Part shown: positions 1 to 5,663 of the stretch, piece after piece
Layout: every line of letters begins with the position of its first letter
Position numbering within the stretch: the stretch's first letter is position 1
Origin: JBLYYQ01 sp048550035
Lineage (GTDB): Bacteria > Nitrospinota_A > UBA7883 > JBLYYQ01
Direction of reading: 5' to 3'
Assembly (NCBI GenBank): GCA_048550035.1
Contig: JBLYYQ010000053.1
Span: 1 to 17,493 of the forward strand
Length of the DNA stretch: 17,493 nucleotides
Made by a program: the position numbers and the translations under genes
Notes under the pieces: generated by a model
What the model saw: the letters and a program-made list of their open reading frames with translations, nothing else
What the model was told of the DNA's origin: nothing
Databases searched by the model: none

Positions 1-1
1 T

Positions 2-481
2 ACAACAGGCGGTATGGTTGGAGCCGTCACACAGACTAATACCAGCGGCGGTGCTAGCTGTACTGGAGAATATGGAATAAGCCTTACTGGCTATCCTACT
101 GTTGCTGGAGATTATAGTATGACCAAGGATGCCCATCCTCTGAGCTGCTCACATACAGGGGATAGTCAAGTCCCTGAAGTATCAGGGGTGACAGTAGCAA
201 TAACCCAAACCGGGAATAAATTTACGGTAAAATATTTTGACCATAACCCTGAGACAGACACTAATATATCAAATTGGACTCAGGACTGTACTCTTGACAG
301 TGAGTCTAACTTTACCTGTACTGAAGAATACCTCTACCAGGGAGCTCTTAATACTGTCCTGACGATAGACGGCTCCTTTACAACAGACGGTATGGTTGGA
401 CTCATGAGACAGACTATTAACGCCACCGGTATTAGCTGTGATACAGGAGAAGAAGGGTTTGGAATAAGCTTTACTAACTAG
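2..481 (+). CDS. Repeat-domain lipoprotein, 3' part only (cut by window start)
   Basis: The reading frame is open from base 2, so the gene begins outside the window; the ATG at base 14 lies inside a conserved GGMVG motif and is not the real start. What is seen is the last ~30 residues of one repeat unit followed by one complete unit of about 125 residues. The complete unit runs from the YPTVAG motif to the stop and holds the family hallmarks: VAITQ, NKFT-KYF, NWTQDCTLD, NFTCTEE, TTDGMVG and a terminal CDTGEEGFGIS. Four cysteines fall at the same relative places as in the two downstream paralogues. By analogy with those genes it is an exported, probably surface-anchored lipoprotein, but its signal peptide is not visible. 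I do not recognise the domain, and no enzymatic motif is visible; an extracellular beta-rich, disulfide-bonded fold is an inference. Confidence 0.85.
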   Translation, partial: TTGGMVGAVTQTNTSGGASCTGEYGISLTGYPTVAGDYSMTKDAHPLSCSHTGDSQVPEVSGVTVAITQTGNKFTVKYFDHNPETDTNISNWTQDCTLDSESNFTCTEEYLYQGALNTVLTIDGSFTTDGMVGLMRQTINATGISCDTGEEGFGISFTN

Positions 482-517
482 GTAACCTTTTATAGAGCTT
501 GAGACATTATTGCTGAC

Positions 518-560
518 AAAGGGGAAGGTAGAAAGTTATTATTTTCTCTCCTCCCCTTTT
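518..560 (+). terminator. Hairpin after first lipoprotein gene, probable terminator
   Basis: A purine-rich arm (AAAGGGGA followed by AGG) is complementary to a downstream pyrimidine arm ending CCCCTTTT, with a loop around TTATTA. It sits 37 bases after the stop codon and ends in four Ts. Equivalent hairpins with different arm sequences follow the second and third paralogues, which supports a conserved RNA structure. The uridine tract is short, so termination efficiency is uncertain. Confidence 0.6.
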
Positions 561-728
561 CTGACTATCCATCTTCTACTTTGAGCCTAGATAAGATGTC
601 AGCAGTAAGTCTGTCGCCATATAAATATAAAGCTTATGATTGCGGTCAGATAGCAGTTAAATCATTGGAAATCATAACAATAGAGTGACTGTTTTCGATT
701 TGAGTCTATATTAAGATGACTCACTTTT

Positions 729-766
729 AAGATAGTGGCAGGGAAATTTACCTCAAGATAGTTGCA
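729..766 (+). promoter_or_regulatory. Iterated 12-mer pair, candidate operator of second lipoprotein gene
   Basis: AAGATAGTGGCA at 729-740 and AAGATAGTTGCA at 755-766 differ at one base and start 26 bp apart. The second copy overlaps the candidate -35 box at 762-767. The same pair with the same 26-bp period occurs at 2217-2254 upstream of the third gene. A regulator binding two turns-plus of one helix face is an inference; the repeat itself is seen directly. Confidence 0.45.
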
Positions 767-790
767 AATATAGCAATTATATAGTACTAT
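762..790 (+). promoter_or_regulatory. Candidate sigma70-type promoter of second lipoprotein gene
   Basis: TTGCAA (762-767) and TACTAT (785-790) are separated by 17 bp, which would place transcription start about 30 bases before the ATG. The paralogous leader has TTGTAA and TATCAT with the same 17-bp spacing, so the arrangement is conserved between copies. The -10 match is modest in this copy (4 of 6). Confidence 0.45.
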
Positions 791-828
791 AAGAGTTAGA
801 TAGAATTATAACATACAGGAGAGAACAG

Positions 829-2091
829 ATGTCAAGGGCAGCACTATTTATTTTTATTATTATCTCTACTTTCACCATCGCTTGCAGCAGCAGCAGCTCC
901 GATGAACAGTGGAGCGGTAGCTTGACGGATGGGGGCTATCCTGATATTGCTGGGGAGTACAGTATGGACAGAGAGGCATATACTGTGGCCTGCAATTTTG
1001 AAGCGAATATTCCAGAAACCGCTGCAGTATTAGGGGTGCCAGTATCAATAACCCAAGACGAGGATAAGTTTACGTTCAAATATTTTCTCTTAAACCCTGA
1101 GGACGACACGATAAAAGATTGGACTCAGGACTGTACTCTTGAGACTGATGGTAACTTTACCTGTACTGAAACATTCACCTACGTCTACGCGGGAACTCAG
1201 TATTTTACCATAACGGTAGAAGGGTACTTTACACCAGGCGGTATGGTTGGAGCCGTCAAACAGACTAATACCAGCGCCGGCGCTGAGTGTGGTGGAGAAT
1301 ATGGAATAAGCCTTAGTGCTTATCCTGATATTGCTGGGGAGTACAGTATGGATAGGGATGCATATACTTTGTCCTGCGAAGGAGGGGATACTACATACCC
1401 TGCAGCATTAGGGGTGCCAGTATCAATAACCCAAGACAGGAATAAATTTACGGCAAAATATTTTGCCGCAAACCCTGATGCAGACCTTGATATAACAAAT
1501 TGGACTCAGAAATGTACTCTTGATGACGGTGATGGTAACTTTACCTGTACTGAAGGATACGACTACGATGAGGGATTGGTTCATGTTGACCTAACGATAA
1601 AAGGGTACTTTACAACAGACGGTATGGTTGGAGTAGTCAACCAGACTACTACTAACGACGATGTTCCCTGTACTGTAGAATATGGAATAAGCCTTACCCT
1701 TACTGGCTATCCTACTGTTGCTGGGGAGTACAGTATGGATAGGGATGCATATACTTTGTCCTGCGAAGGTGGAGAGAAGTTTGCAAACGCTTCAGAATCA
1801 GAGGTGCCAGTAGCAATAACCCAATACGGGAATAAATTTACGGCAAAATATTTTCTCCACAACGCTAATGATGTAAAAGATTGGACTCAGGACTGTACTC
1901 TTGAGATTGATGGTAACTTTACCTGTACTGAAGGATACGACTACAATGAAAGTCTTCATTATGACCTGACGGTAGAAGGCTCCTTTACACCAGGCGGTAT
2001 GGTTGGACGCGCTAAAGTGACTACTACCGAAGGGAATGCTACCTGTGAGACAGGAGAAGAAGGGTTTGGAATAAGCCTTACTACTAGGTAA
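829..2091 (+). CDS. Three-unit repeat-domain lipoprotein, family not recognised
   Basis: A 420-residue exported lipoprotein. Residues 1-19 form a lipoprotein signal peptide: basic R3, a hydrophobic isoleucine/phenylalanine core and the lipobox T-I-A-C with C19 as the lipidation site, followed by a serine-rich tether. Three homologous units follow at about residues 37-164, 165-293 and 294-420. Each has YP-(D/T)-x-AGEYSMDR, (S/A)ITQ, KFT-KYF, a WTQ-(D/K)-C motif, GNFTCTE, T-x-GGMVG or TTDGMVG, and a cysteine near its end. The four cysteines per unit are C55/102/112/154, C183/229/240/281 and C312/356/366/406. The last unit ends in the cap TGEEGFGIS, unlike internal units. The start is fixed by AGGAG at 817-821, seven bases before the ATG. 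Units 2 and 3 share an identical 52-bp stretch (1331-1382 and 1718-1769), implying recent duplication or gene conversion. No catalytic motif is visible; the function is unknown. Confidence 0.9.
   Translation: MSRAALFIFIIISTFTIACSSSSSDEQWSGSLTDGGYPDIAGEYSMDREAYTVACNFEANIPETAAVLGVPVSITQDEDKFTFKYFLLNPEDDTIKDWTQDCTLETDGNFTCTETFTYVYAGTQYFTITVEGYFTPGGMVGAVKQTNTSAGAECGGEYGISLSAYPDIAGEYSMDRDAYTLSCEGGDTTYPAALGVPVSITQDRNKFTAKYFAANPDADLDITNWTQKCTLDDGDGNFTCTEGYDYDEGLVHVDLTIKGYFTTDGMVGVVNQTTTNDDVPCTVEYGISLTLTGYPTVAGEYSMDRDAYTLSCEGGEKFANASESEVPVAITQYGNKFTAKYFLHNANDVKDWTQDCTLEIDGNFTCTEGYDYNESLHYDLTVEGSFTPGGMVGRAKVTTTEGNATCETGEEGFGISLTTR
885..896 (+). repeat. GCA trinucleotide run in lipoprotein tether
   Basis: Four consecutive GCA triplets start at the TGC of the lipidated cysteine and give part of the poly-serine tether. 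The third gene has a degenerate version (GGCAGCAGTAGC). Such runs are prone to slippage, but a change here would only lengthen or shorten the linker in frame. Confidence 0.6.
937..2088 (+). repeat. Three tandem ~385-bp coding repeats
   Basis: Units lie at about 937-1320, 1321-1707 and 1708-2088. Related single units are at about 91-478 and 2410-2803. Similarity is visible at DNA level, including the shared string around ACGGCAAAATATTTT and a perfect 52-bp match between 1331-1382 and 1718-1769. A 6-bp tandem duplication, CCTTAC twice at 1692-1703, adds two residues (LT) at the junction between units 2 and 3. Confidence 0.85.
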
Positions 2092-2123
2092 CCTTTCACC
2101 ATCGCTTACGAAATTGTTGCTAA

Positions 2124-2169
2124 CAAGGAGGTGGATAGCAAGTTATTACTTTTTGCCCTCCGCCTTTGT
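2124..2169 (+). terminator. Hairpin after second lipoprotein gene, probable terminator
   Basis: The arm CAAGGAGGTGG followed by GCAAG pairs imperfectly with TTTTTGC and CCTCCGCCTTTG, 33 bases after the stop. It is the positional equivalent of the hairpins at 518-560 and 2844-2886. There is no long T tract, so it may act as an RNA 3' end-stabilising structure rather than, or as well as, a terminator. Confidence 0.5.
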
Positions 2170-2216
2170 GACTATCCATCTTCTGCTTTGAGTCTATATT
2201 AAGGTGACTCACTTTT

Positions 2217-2254
2217 AAGATAGTGGCAGAGAAATTTACCTCAAGATAGTTGTA
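2217..2254 (+). promoter_or_regulatory. Iterated 12-mer pair, candidate operator of third lipoprotein gene
   Basis: AAGATAGTGGCA (2217-2228) and AAGATAGTTGTA (2243-2254) repeat the pair found at 729-766 with the same 26-bp period. The second copy again overlaps the candidate -35 element (2250-2255). Confidence 0.45.
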
Positions 2255-2278
2255 AATATAGCAATTACATAGTATCAT
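2250..2278 (+). promoter_or_regulatory. Candidate sigma70-type promoter of third lipoprotein gene
   Basis: TTGTAA (2250-2255), a 17-bp spacer and TATCAT (2273-2278, 5 of 6 to consensus). Between the -10 box and the ATG this copy carries about 12 bases not present upstream of the second gene (around 2299-2312), giving a slightly longer untranslated leader. Confidence 0.5.
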
Positions 2279-2329
2279 GAAGGTTACATAGCATTATAAC
2301 ACCCAATTGTCACATACAGGAGAGAACAG

Positions 2330-2806
2330 ATGTCAAGGGTAGCACTATTTATTTTTATTATTATATCTACTTTCACCATCGCTTGCGGCAGCAGTAGCTC
2401 CGATGTCAGCTATCCTGATATTGCTGGGGAGTATATTATGGAGAAGGATGGATATACTTCGACCTGCACAGATGGAACGAATAATACAGCCGATCCAGCA
2501 TCAGGGGTGCCAGTAGCAATAACCCAATCCGGGAATAAATTTACGGCAAAATATTTTCACCACAACCCTGATACAAACGGTAGTATATCAAATTGGACTC
2601 AGGACTGTTCTATTGAGACTGATGGTAACTTTACCTGTACTGAAGAATACGACTTCCAGGGAACTCATCATGCTGTCCTGACGATAGAAGGCTCCTTTAC
2701 AACAGGCGGTATGGTTGGACTCATGAGAGAGACTGTTAACTTCGTCACCTTCGGTTTTACCTGTGACACAGGAGAAGAAGGATTTGGAATAAGCCTTACT
2801 AACTAG
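2330..2806 (+). CDS. Single-unit repeat-domain lipoprotein, family not recognised
   Basis: A 158-residue paralogue of the preceding gene. Its signal peptide is nearly identical over residues 1-18 (only A4 becomes V) with lipidation cysteine C19 in the TIAC lipobox, followed by a G-S-S-S-S tether. One domain copy runs from about residue 28 to the end, with YPDIAGEY, VAITQ, KFTAKYF, NWTQDCSIE, NFTCTEE, TTGGMVG and the terminal cap CDTGEEGFGIS. The four-cysteine pattern is kept. AGGAG at 2318-2322 sits seven bases before the ATG, the same arrangement as upstream of the second gene. Its own leader, 12-mer pair and hairpin suggest that it is transcribed independently. An outer-membrane lipoprotein displayed in the periplasm or on the surface is inferred from the signal peptide; no substrate or activity can be read from the sequence. 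Confidence 0.9.
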   Translation: MSRVALFIFIIISTFTIACGSSSSDVSYPDIAGEYIMEKDGYTSTCTDGTNNTADPASGVPVAITQSGNKFTAKYFHHNPDTNGSISNWTQDCSIETDGNFTCTEEYDFQGTHHAVLTIEGSFTTGGMVGLMRETVNFVTFGFTCDTGEEGFGISLTN

Positions 2807-2843
2807 GTAAACTTTAACCATCGCTTGCGAAATTGTTGCTAAC

Positions 2844-2886
2844 AAGGAGGTGGATAGCAAGTTAGTACTTTGCTCCACCACTTTTG
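2844..2886. terminator. Hairpin between convergent genes
   Basis: GGTGGA pairs with TCCACC and GCAA with TTGC around a loop near TTAGTA, ending CTTTTG. It lies between the + strand lipoprotein stop (2806) and the - strand membrane-protein stop (2893), so it could stop transcription from both sides. Neither side has a long T tract. Confidence 0.5.
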
Positions 2887-2892
2887 TAAAGT

Positions 2893-3354
2893 TTATTCTC
2901 GTTTAAAAGTAGGCTTAAAGACCCCTAATATAATTGCACCGACAAGTGGGAGTACATTAGATATTCCTACCAACATTTCAGTATGCTCTTTTGCGATATA
3001 AGCATCAGATAGCATGCCAGCTTCTAATGAGGATTGGGCTAAAAGTTTTAATTCTGTCATCATCGGGACTAAGAATACAAATGCATTAACTAGTAAAAAT
3101 GCAGCGCAGCCGACTTTGATCTTAAGCCAGAGTGGGATTTTCTGGTATCCTACTGCCATTATAATGCCGGAGATCGTTTTTAGTGTGATGCCAGGTAGGA
3201 TGAGGTAGTAGGCAGTTGCCTCTTTATAGAGACTAGCATAGTATATTGCTATTAGCTCATTTCCTAAGATTTTCGGTATAGCAATATGTGATAAAATGGT
3301 CCCTACATACATAACTGTCCCGACAATATGAAACAGTAGCATTGTTTTTCTCAA
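2893..3354 (-). CDS. Small four-helix integral membrane protein (DUF2269/CopD-like)
   Basis: A 153-residue protein with four predicted membrane segments, at about residues 5-27, 50-70, 77-98 and 125-148. H9 and H23 in the first helix and its small-residue pattern recall the DUF2269/CopD/HemJ type of small membrane proteins, but the resemblance is by eye only and I assign no function. The start chosen is the TTG at 3354-3352, which overlaps the TGA stop of the upstream nuclease gene. It has GAAAGGA about ten bases upstream on the minus strand, whereas the first ATG (3342) is four codons further in and too far from that site. Overlapping stop and start codons indicate translational coupling to the nuclease gene. 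Confidence 0.7.
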   Translation of the reverse strand: MRKTMLLFHIVGTVMYVGTILSHIAIPKILGNELIAIYYASLYKEATAYYLILPGITLKTISGIIMAVGYQKIPLWLKIKVGCAAFLLVNAFVFLVPMMTELKLLAQSSLEAGMLSDAYIAKEHTEMLVGISNVLPLVGAIILGVFKPTFKRE

Positions 3355-4151
3355 GATAGTGGATCCTTTCTATTGTTGTTCATAAAATCTAACCAAGTAG
3401 GAGAACCATTATCTTCTTTGTCACATCGATCTTGCCATGCACAGAATTTACAATTGTAATTAGATCGAGTCGCCCCAAGTAATTCGTTATTATCAGTCGC
3501 TTTTAATACGGAGTTGGCTTTATCAATAGAGTGTTGAGCGAGTTTGGAGTCAAAGGGGATTAGCTCATGATATAACTCTGCACTGTTTTTGTTGACTGCA
3601 GTAAATAGTGCCGGTTGGATAACTGGTGATTGGAGTATTTCCATATGTGCTTGATATATTGCGATTTGTGCAGCATAAATCGGTTTGGATTTAGCGAGTC
3701 CATTTTCCACTGTATCCTTCCAAGAGCGGTGGTTGAGTGATTTACATTCCCACAACATAGGTGTGAGAAGATCTAAATTGTCAGGTGCCGCCAATATTAT
3801 TCCATCAACATGACCTTGTATCCGACCATCTGCCAAGCTAAACCCAAGCTGTTCACCATTTTCATCTTCGGTCTGGATTTCAAAGCCAGCTCTCCGGAGC
3901 CAGTTAACGCAAAGATCTTCAAAAAGATGTCCTGCTTCAAATATACGGAGAATCTTATCATTAAAATCACGACCATCATCCTTAGGTGTTGATGTATATC
4001 CAAACTGTAATGCACGCAAACAGTCGACCCCAAGTATAGAAGCACCAAGATAATTGCGCGATTCTTGTATCGGAGCTTCTTTCTCAAGTAGCTCGTTGAT
4101 GCAAGTAGTTAACTTTTGAGGCGATGTCATAGCCTCCAATTTGTCGAGCAT
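3351..4151 (-). CDS. Cas4/RecB-like PD-(D/E)XK nuclease with Fe-S cysteines
   Basis: A 266-residue putative DNA exonuclease. The nuclease core is visible in order: AGHLFEDL with H75 and E78, GHVDG with D116, LWECKS with E135 and K137, and the downstream QxxxY (Q162, Y166) typical of RecB/Cas4-like enzymes. C44 near the N-terminus and C234, C237 and C243 (CKFCAWQDRC) near the C-terminus reproduce the one-plus-three cysteine layout that binds a [4Fe-4S] cluster in Cas4 and AddB. Metal-dependent single-strand exonuclease activity is what is known for that family; it is inferred here. AAGGAG ending 11 bases before the ATG supports the start. No cas genes, helicase or integrase lie nearby; the only partner is the coupled membrane protein downstream. 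A phage-derived recombination nuclease is an alternative origin. Confidence 0.8.
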   Translation of the reverse strand: MLDKLEAMTSPQKLTTCINELLEKEAPIQESRNYLGASILGVDCLRALQFGYTSTPKDDGRDFNDKILRIFEAGHLFEDLCVNWLRRAGFEIQTEDENGEQLGFSLADGRIQGHVDGIILAAPDNLDLLTPMLWECKSLNHRSWKDTVENGLAKSKPIYAAQIAIYQAHMEILQSPVIQPALFTAVNKNSAELYHELIPFDSKLAQHSIDKANSVLKATDNNELLGATRSNYNCKFCAWQDRCDKEDNGSPTWLDFMNNNRKDPLS

Positions 4152-4383
4152 TAAGCAGAAAACTCCTTAAATATCAATTTGTGTAGCAATTTATTAACAA
4201 ACCTTTAATCTTTAGTTAATAATATTAAATGTAATAAATATTGTAATGAAAATTGAGTAAACATACATTATTATTTTAGAAAACAGGAGCATTAAGCTCA
4301 TTTTTCGAAGGTAATAACACTCTTTTTTCCTTTAACAAACAGATAGTTATTGTTAGATTTGAAAGGATAGTTTTAGATCAAAT
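4152..4383. promoter_or_regulatory. Divergent intergenic region between nuclease and ridA
   Basis: A very AT-rich 232-bp spacer that must hold promoters for both directions. For ridA a candidate is TTGTAA (4241-4246), 17 bp, TACATT (4264-4269). A perfect 13-bp palindrome, TTAATA-A-TATTAA, lies at 4216-4228 near the middle and could be an operator, though palindromes arise easily in such AT-rich DNA. A short GAGC/GCTC hairpin followed by ATTTTT sits near 4288-4305. No small gene is seen. Confidence 0.35.
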
Positions 4384-4785
4384 ATGAGCAAACAAGTAAT
4401 AGTATCAAATGAAGCACCATACCCTATAGGTCGTTATTCTCAGGCGATAATAGCAGGAGGTGATCTACTATTTATTTCAGGTCAACTAGGGGTTAGAAAA
4501 GCGACAATGAAGCTCTGTTCTGATGATCTGAAGGATCAGACCGAGCAGATTTTTTCAAACATAGCTCCAATTTTAGCCGAAGTTGGGCTAACCTTTGACG
4601 ATGTTGTGAAGTCGACACTTTTTCTAACAAATCTCGAAGATAGCTCGGTAGTCAATGATATCTATTCACTCTATTTTAAGGAAGAGGCACCAGCTCGTTC
4701 ATTAGTTGAGGTTCAAAAATTACCTCTGAATGCTAAAGTTATGATAGAGATGATCGCAACAACTAGATATAGTAAGAGCCAATGA
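4384..4785 (+). CDS. ridA: RidA-family enamine/imine deaminase
   Basis: A 133-residue protein of the RidA/YjgF/YER057c family, close to the usual ~128 residues. RidA proteins form cytoplasmic trimers that hydrolyse reactive 2-aminoacrylate and related enamines from PLP enzymes. Visible hallmarks are the N-terminal NEAPYPIGRYSQAI, FISGQLG around residues 30-36, and APARSLVEVQKLPLNAKVMIEMIA, with R105 matching the conserved substrate-carboxylate arginine and E122 matching the conserved glutamate. The segment after QLG (residues 36-46) lacks the usual proline-rich loop. AAAGGA lies 16 bases before the ATG, which is a long spacing, but no better in-frame start exists. Its stop overlaps the yicC start (ATGA), so the two are translationally coupled. 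It is the first gene of a long apparent operon. Confidence 0.9.
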   Translation: MSKQVIVSNEAPYPIGRYSQAIIAGGDLLFISGQLGVRKATMKLCSDDLKDQTEQIFSNIAPILAEVGLTFDDVVKSTLFLTNLEDSSVVNDIYSLYFKEEAPARSLVEVQKLPLNAKVMIEMIATTRYSKSQ

Positions 4786-5663
4786 TTTATTCAATGACAG
4801 GGTTTAGTAAAGTAGCCCACTCAAATAGTAATTTTGAAGTAACGATGGAGATAAAATCAGTTAATTCCCGGCATATTGATGTTGCAGTAAGATCATCACA
4901 TATGACCTTAGAAATAGAAGATAAGATAAGAAAAAGTATTAAGAAACGGTTTAAGCGAGGCTATTTTGATATCAGGGTGCAGATTAGCAAGGTTAAGGGG
5001 AACGATAAATCTGTCAAACTTGAGTTTAACAAGGCTCTTTTTGCCCAATATAAAACTATTATAGAGTCAATTAATCTCTCTGGCTCTGCTCAGGTTAATC
5101 TTAATCTTGCTGATTTAATTAATAACAAAGATCTATTCATCAAAACCAAAATTGAAAACAATCTCAAGGCAGATAGTCTAATATTAAACTCTCTTGATAA
5201 ATTACTAGACAAGCTTGAAAAATCTCGAGGAGTAGAAGGCAAAAAGACAGTTGCCACAGTAAAGAAAAGGTTGGCTACTATTGAATCTTGCAGAGTTAAG
5301 ATTAAAAGGGTAGCTAAGAAGAATCAGAAGGTGGAAGTTGATCTTTTAAAAAAGCGACTAGCAGAAATTAGTAGCGGACTAAATCTAGATGAGAATAGGA
5401 TTGCACAGGAGATTGTTTTTTTGACCGAAAAAACAGATATTACGGAAGAATTAGAGCGACTCATCTTTCATCTTGATGCTACAAAGGATCTTTTAGCCAA
5501 AGAAGAAGAGGTTGGTCGAAAGCTAGAGTTTTATATGCAAGAGCTATATAGGGAGATCAATACGATAGGTTCTAAGACAAAGTCAGGAGCGGTCTCCAAA
5601 CTTGTAGTATCAGTAAAAAGCGAAATAGAAAAGATAAGAGAGCAGGCACAAAATCTTGAGTGA
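4782..5663 (+). CDS. yicC: YicC-family endoribonuclease
   Basis: A 293-residue YicC/YloC-family protein, full length. It opens with MIYSMTGFSKV, the family signature, followed by EIKSVNSRHIDV and a kinase-anchor-like charged central part. It ends with the strongly conserved REINTIGSKT and the C-terminal KSEIEKIREQAQNLE (about residues 250-293). YicC of Escherichia coli is reported to be an endoribonuclease acting in RNA turnover; the same role is inferred here. The coding sequence is lysine-rich, and residues ~110-230 look largely helical or coiled. The gene starts within the ridA stop (ATGA overlap) and its last eight bases overlap the gmk start; a yicC-gmk neighbourhood is common in bacteria. 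Confidence 0.92.
   Translation: MIYSMTGFSKVAHSNSNFEVTMEIKSVNSRHIDVAVRSSHMTLEIEDKIRKSIKKRFKRGYFDIRVQISKVKGNDKSVKLEFNKALFAQYKTIIESINLSGSAQVNLNLADLINNKDLFIKTKIENNLKADSLILNSLDKLLDKLEKSRGVEGKKTVATVKKRLATIESCRVKIKRVAKKNQKVEVDLLKKRLAEISSGLNLDENRIAQEIVFLTEKTDITEELERLIFHLDATKDLLAKEEEVGRKLEFYMQELYREINTIGSKTKSGAVSKLVVSVKSEIEKIREQAQNLE

Larger units (their letters stand above)
482..828. other. Intergenic spacer between first and second lipoprotein genes (347 bp)
   Basis: No credible gene is seen. The spacer holds the hairpin at 518-560, then a segment of about 120 bp (580-698) that the equivalent spacer after the second gene lacks. That segment is bounded by imperfect direct repeats at 580-598 and 699-718, each starting TTTGAG and ending AAGATG. 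From 699 on the spacer is closely similar to 2187-2329 and carries two iterated 12-mers, a candidate promoter and the ribosome-binding site of the second gene. The interior of the extra segment (599-698) shows no recognisable feature. Confidence 0.7.

Noticed and set aside
2588..2881. Open frame of 97 codons on the minus strand under the third lipoprotein gene
   Set aside because: It is antisense to a clear lipoprotein domain, has no ribosome-binding site of note and no family resemblance; it results from low stop frequency on the opposite strand.
1..2890. Repeat array as CRISPR or as an insertion sequence
   Set aside because: Repeat units are ~385 bp, coding and contiguous without spacers; no transposase or terminal inverted repeats are present.
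3351..3362. TCAAGATAGTGG, resembling the iterated 12-mer upstream of the lipoprotein genes
   Set aside because: It lies within the nuclease-membrane protein coding overlap, is single, and is better explained by the stop/start junction; treated as chance similarity.
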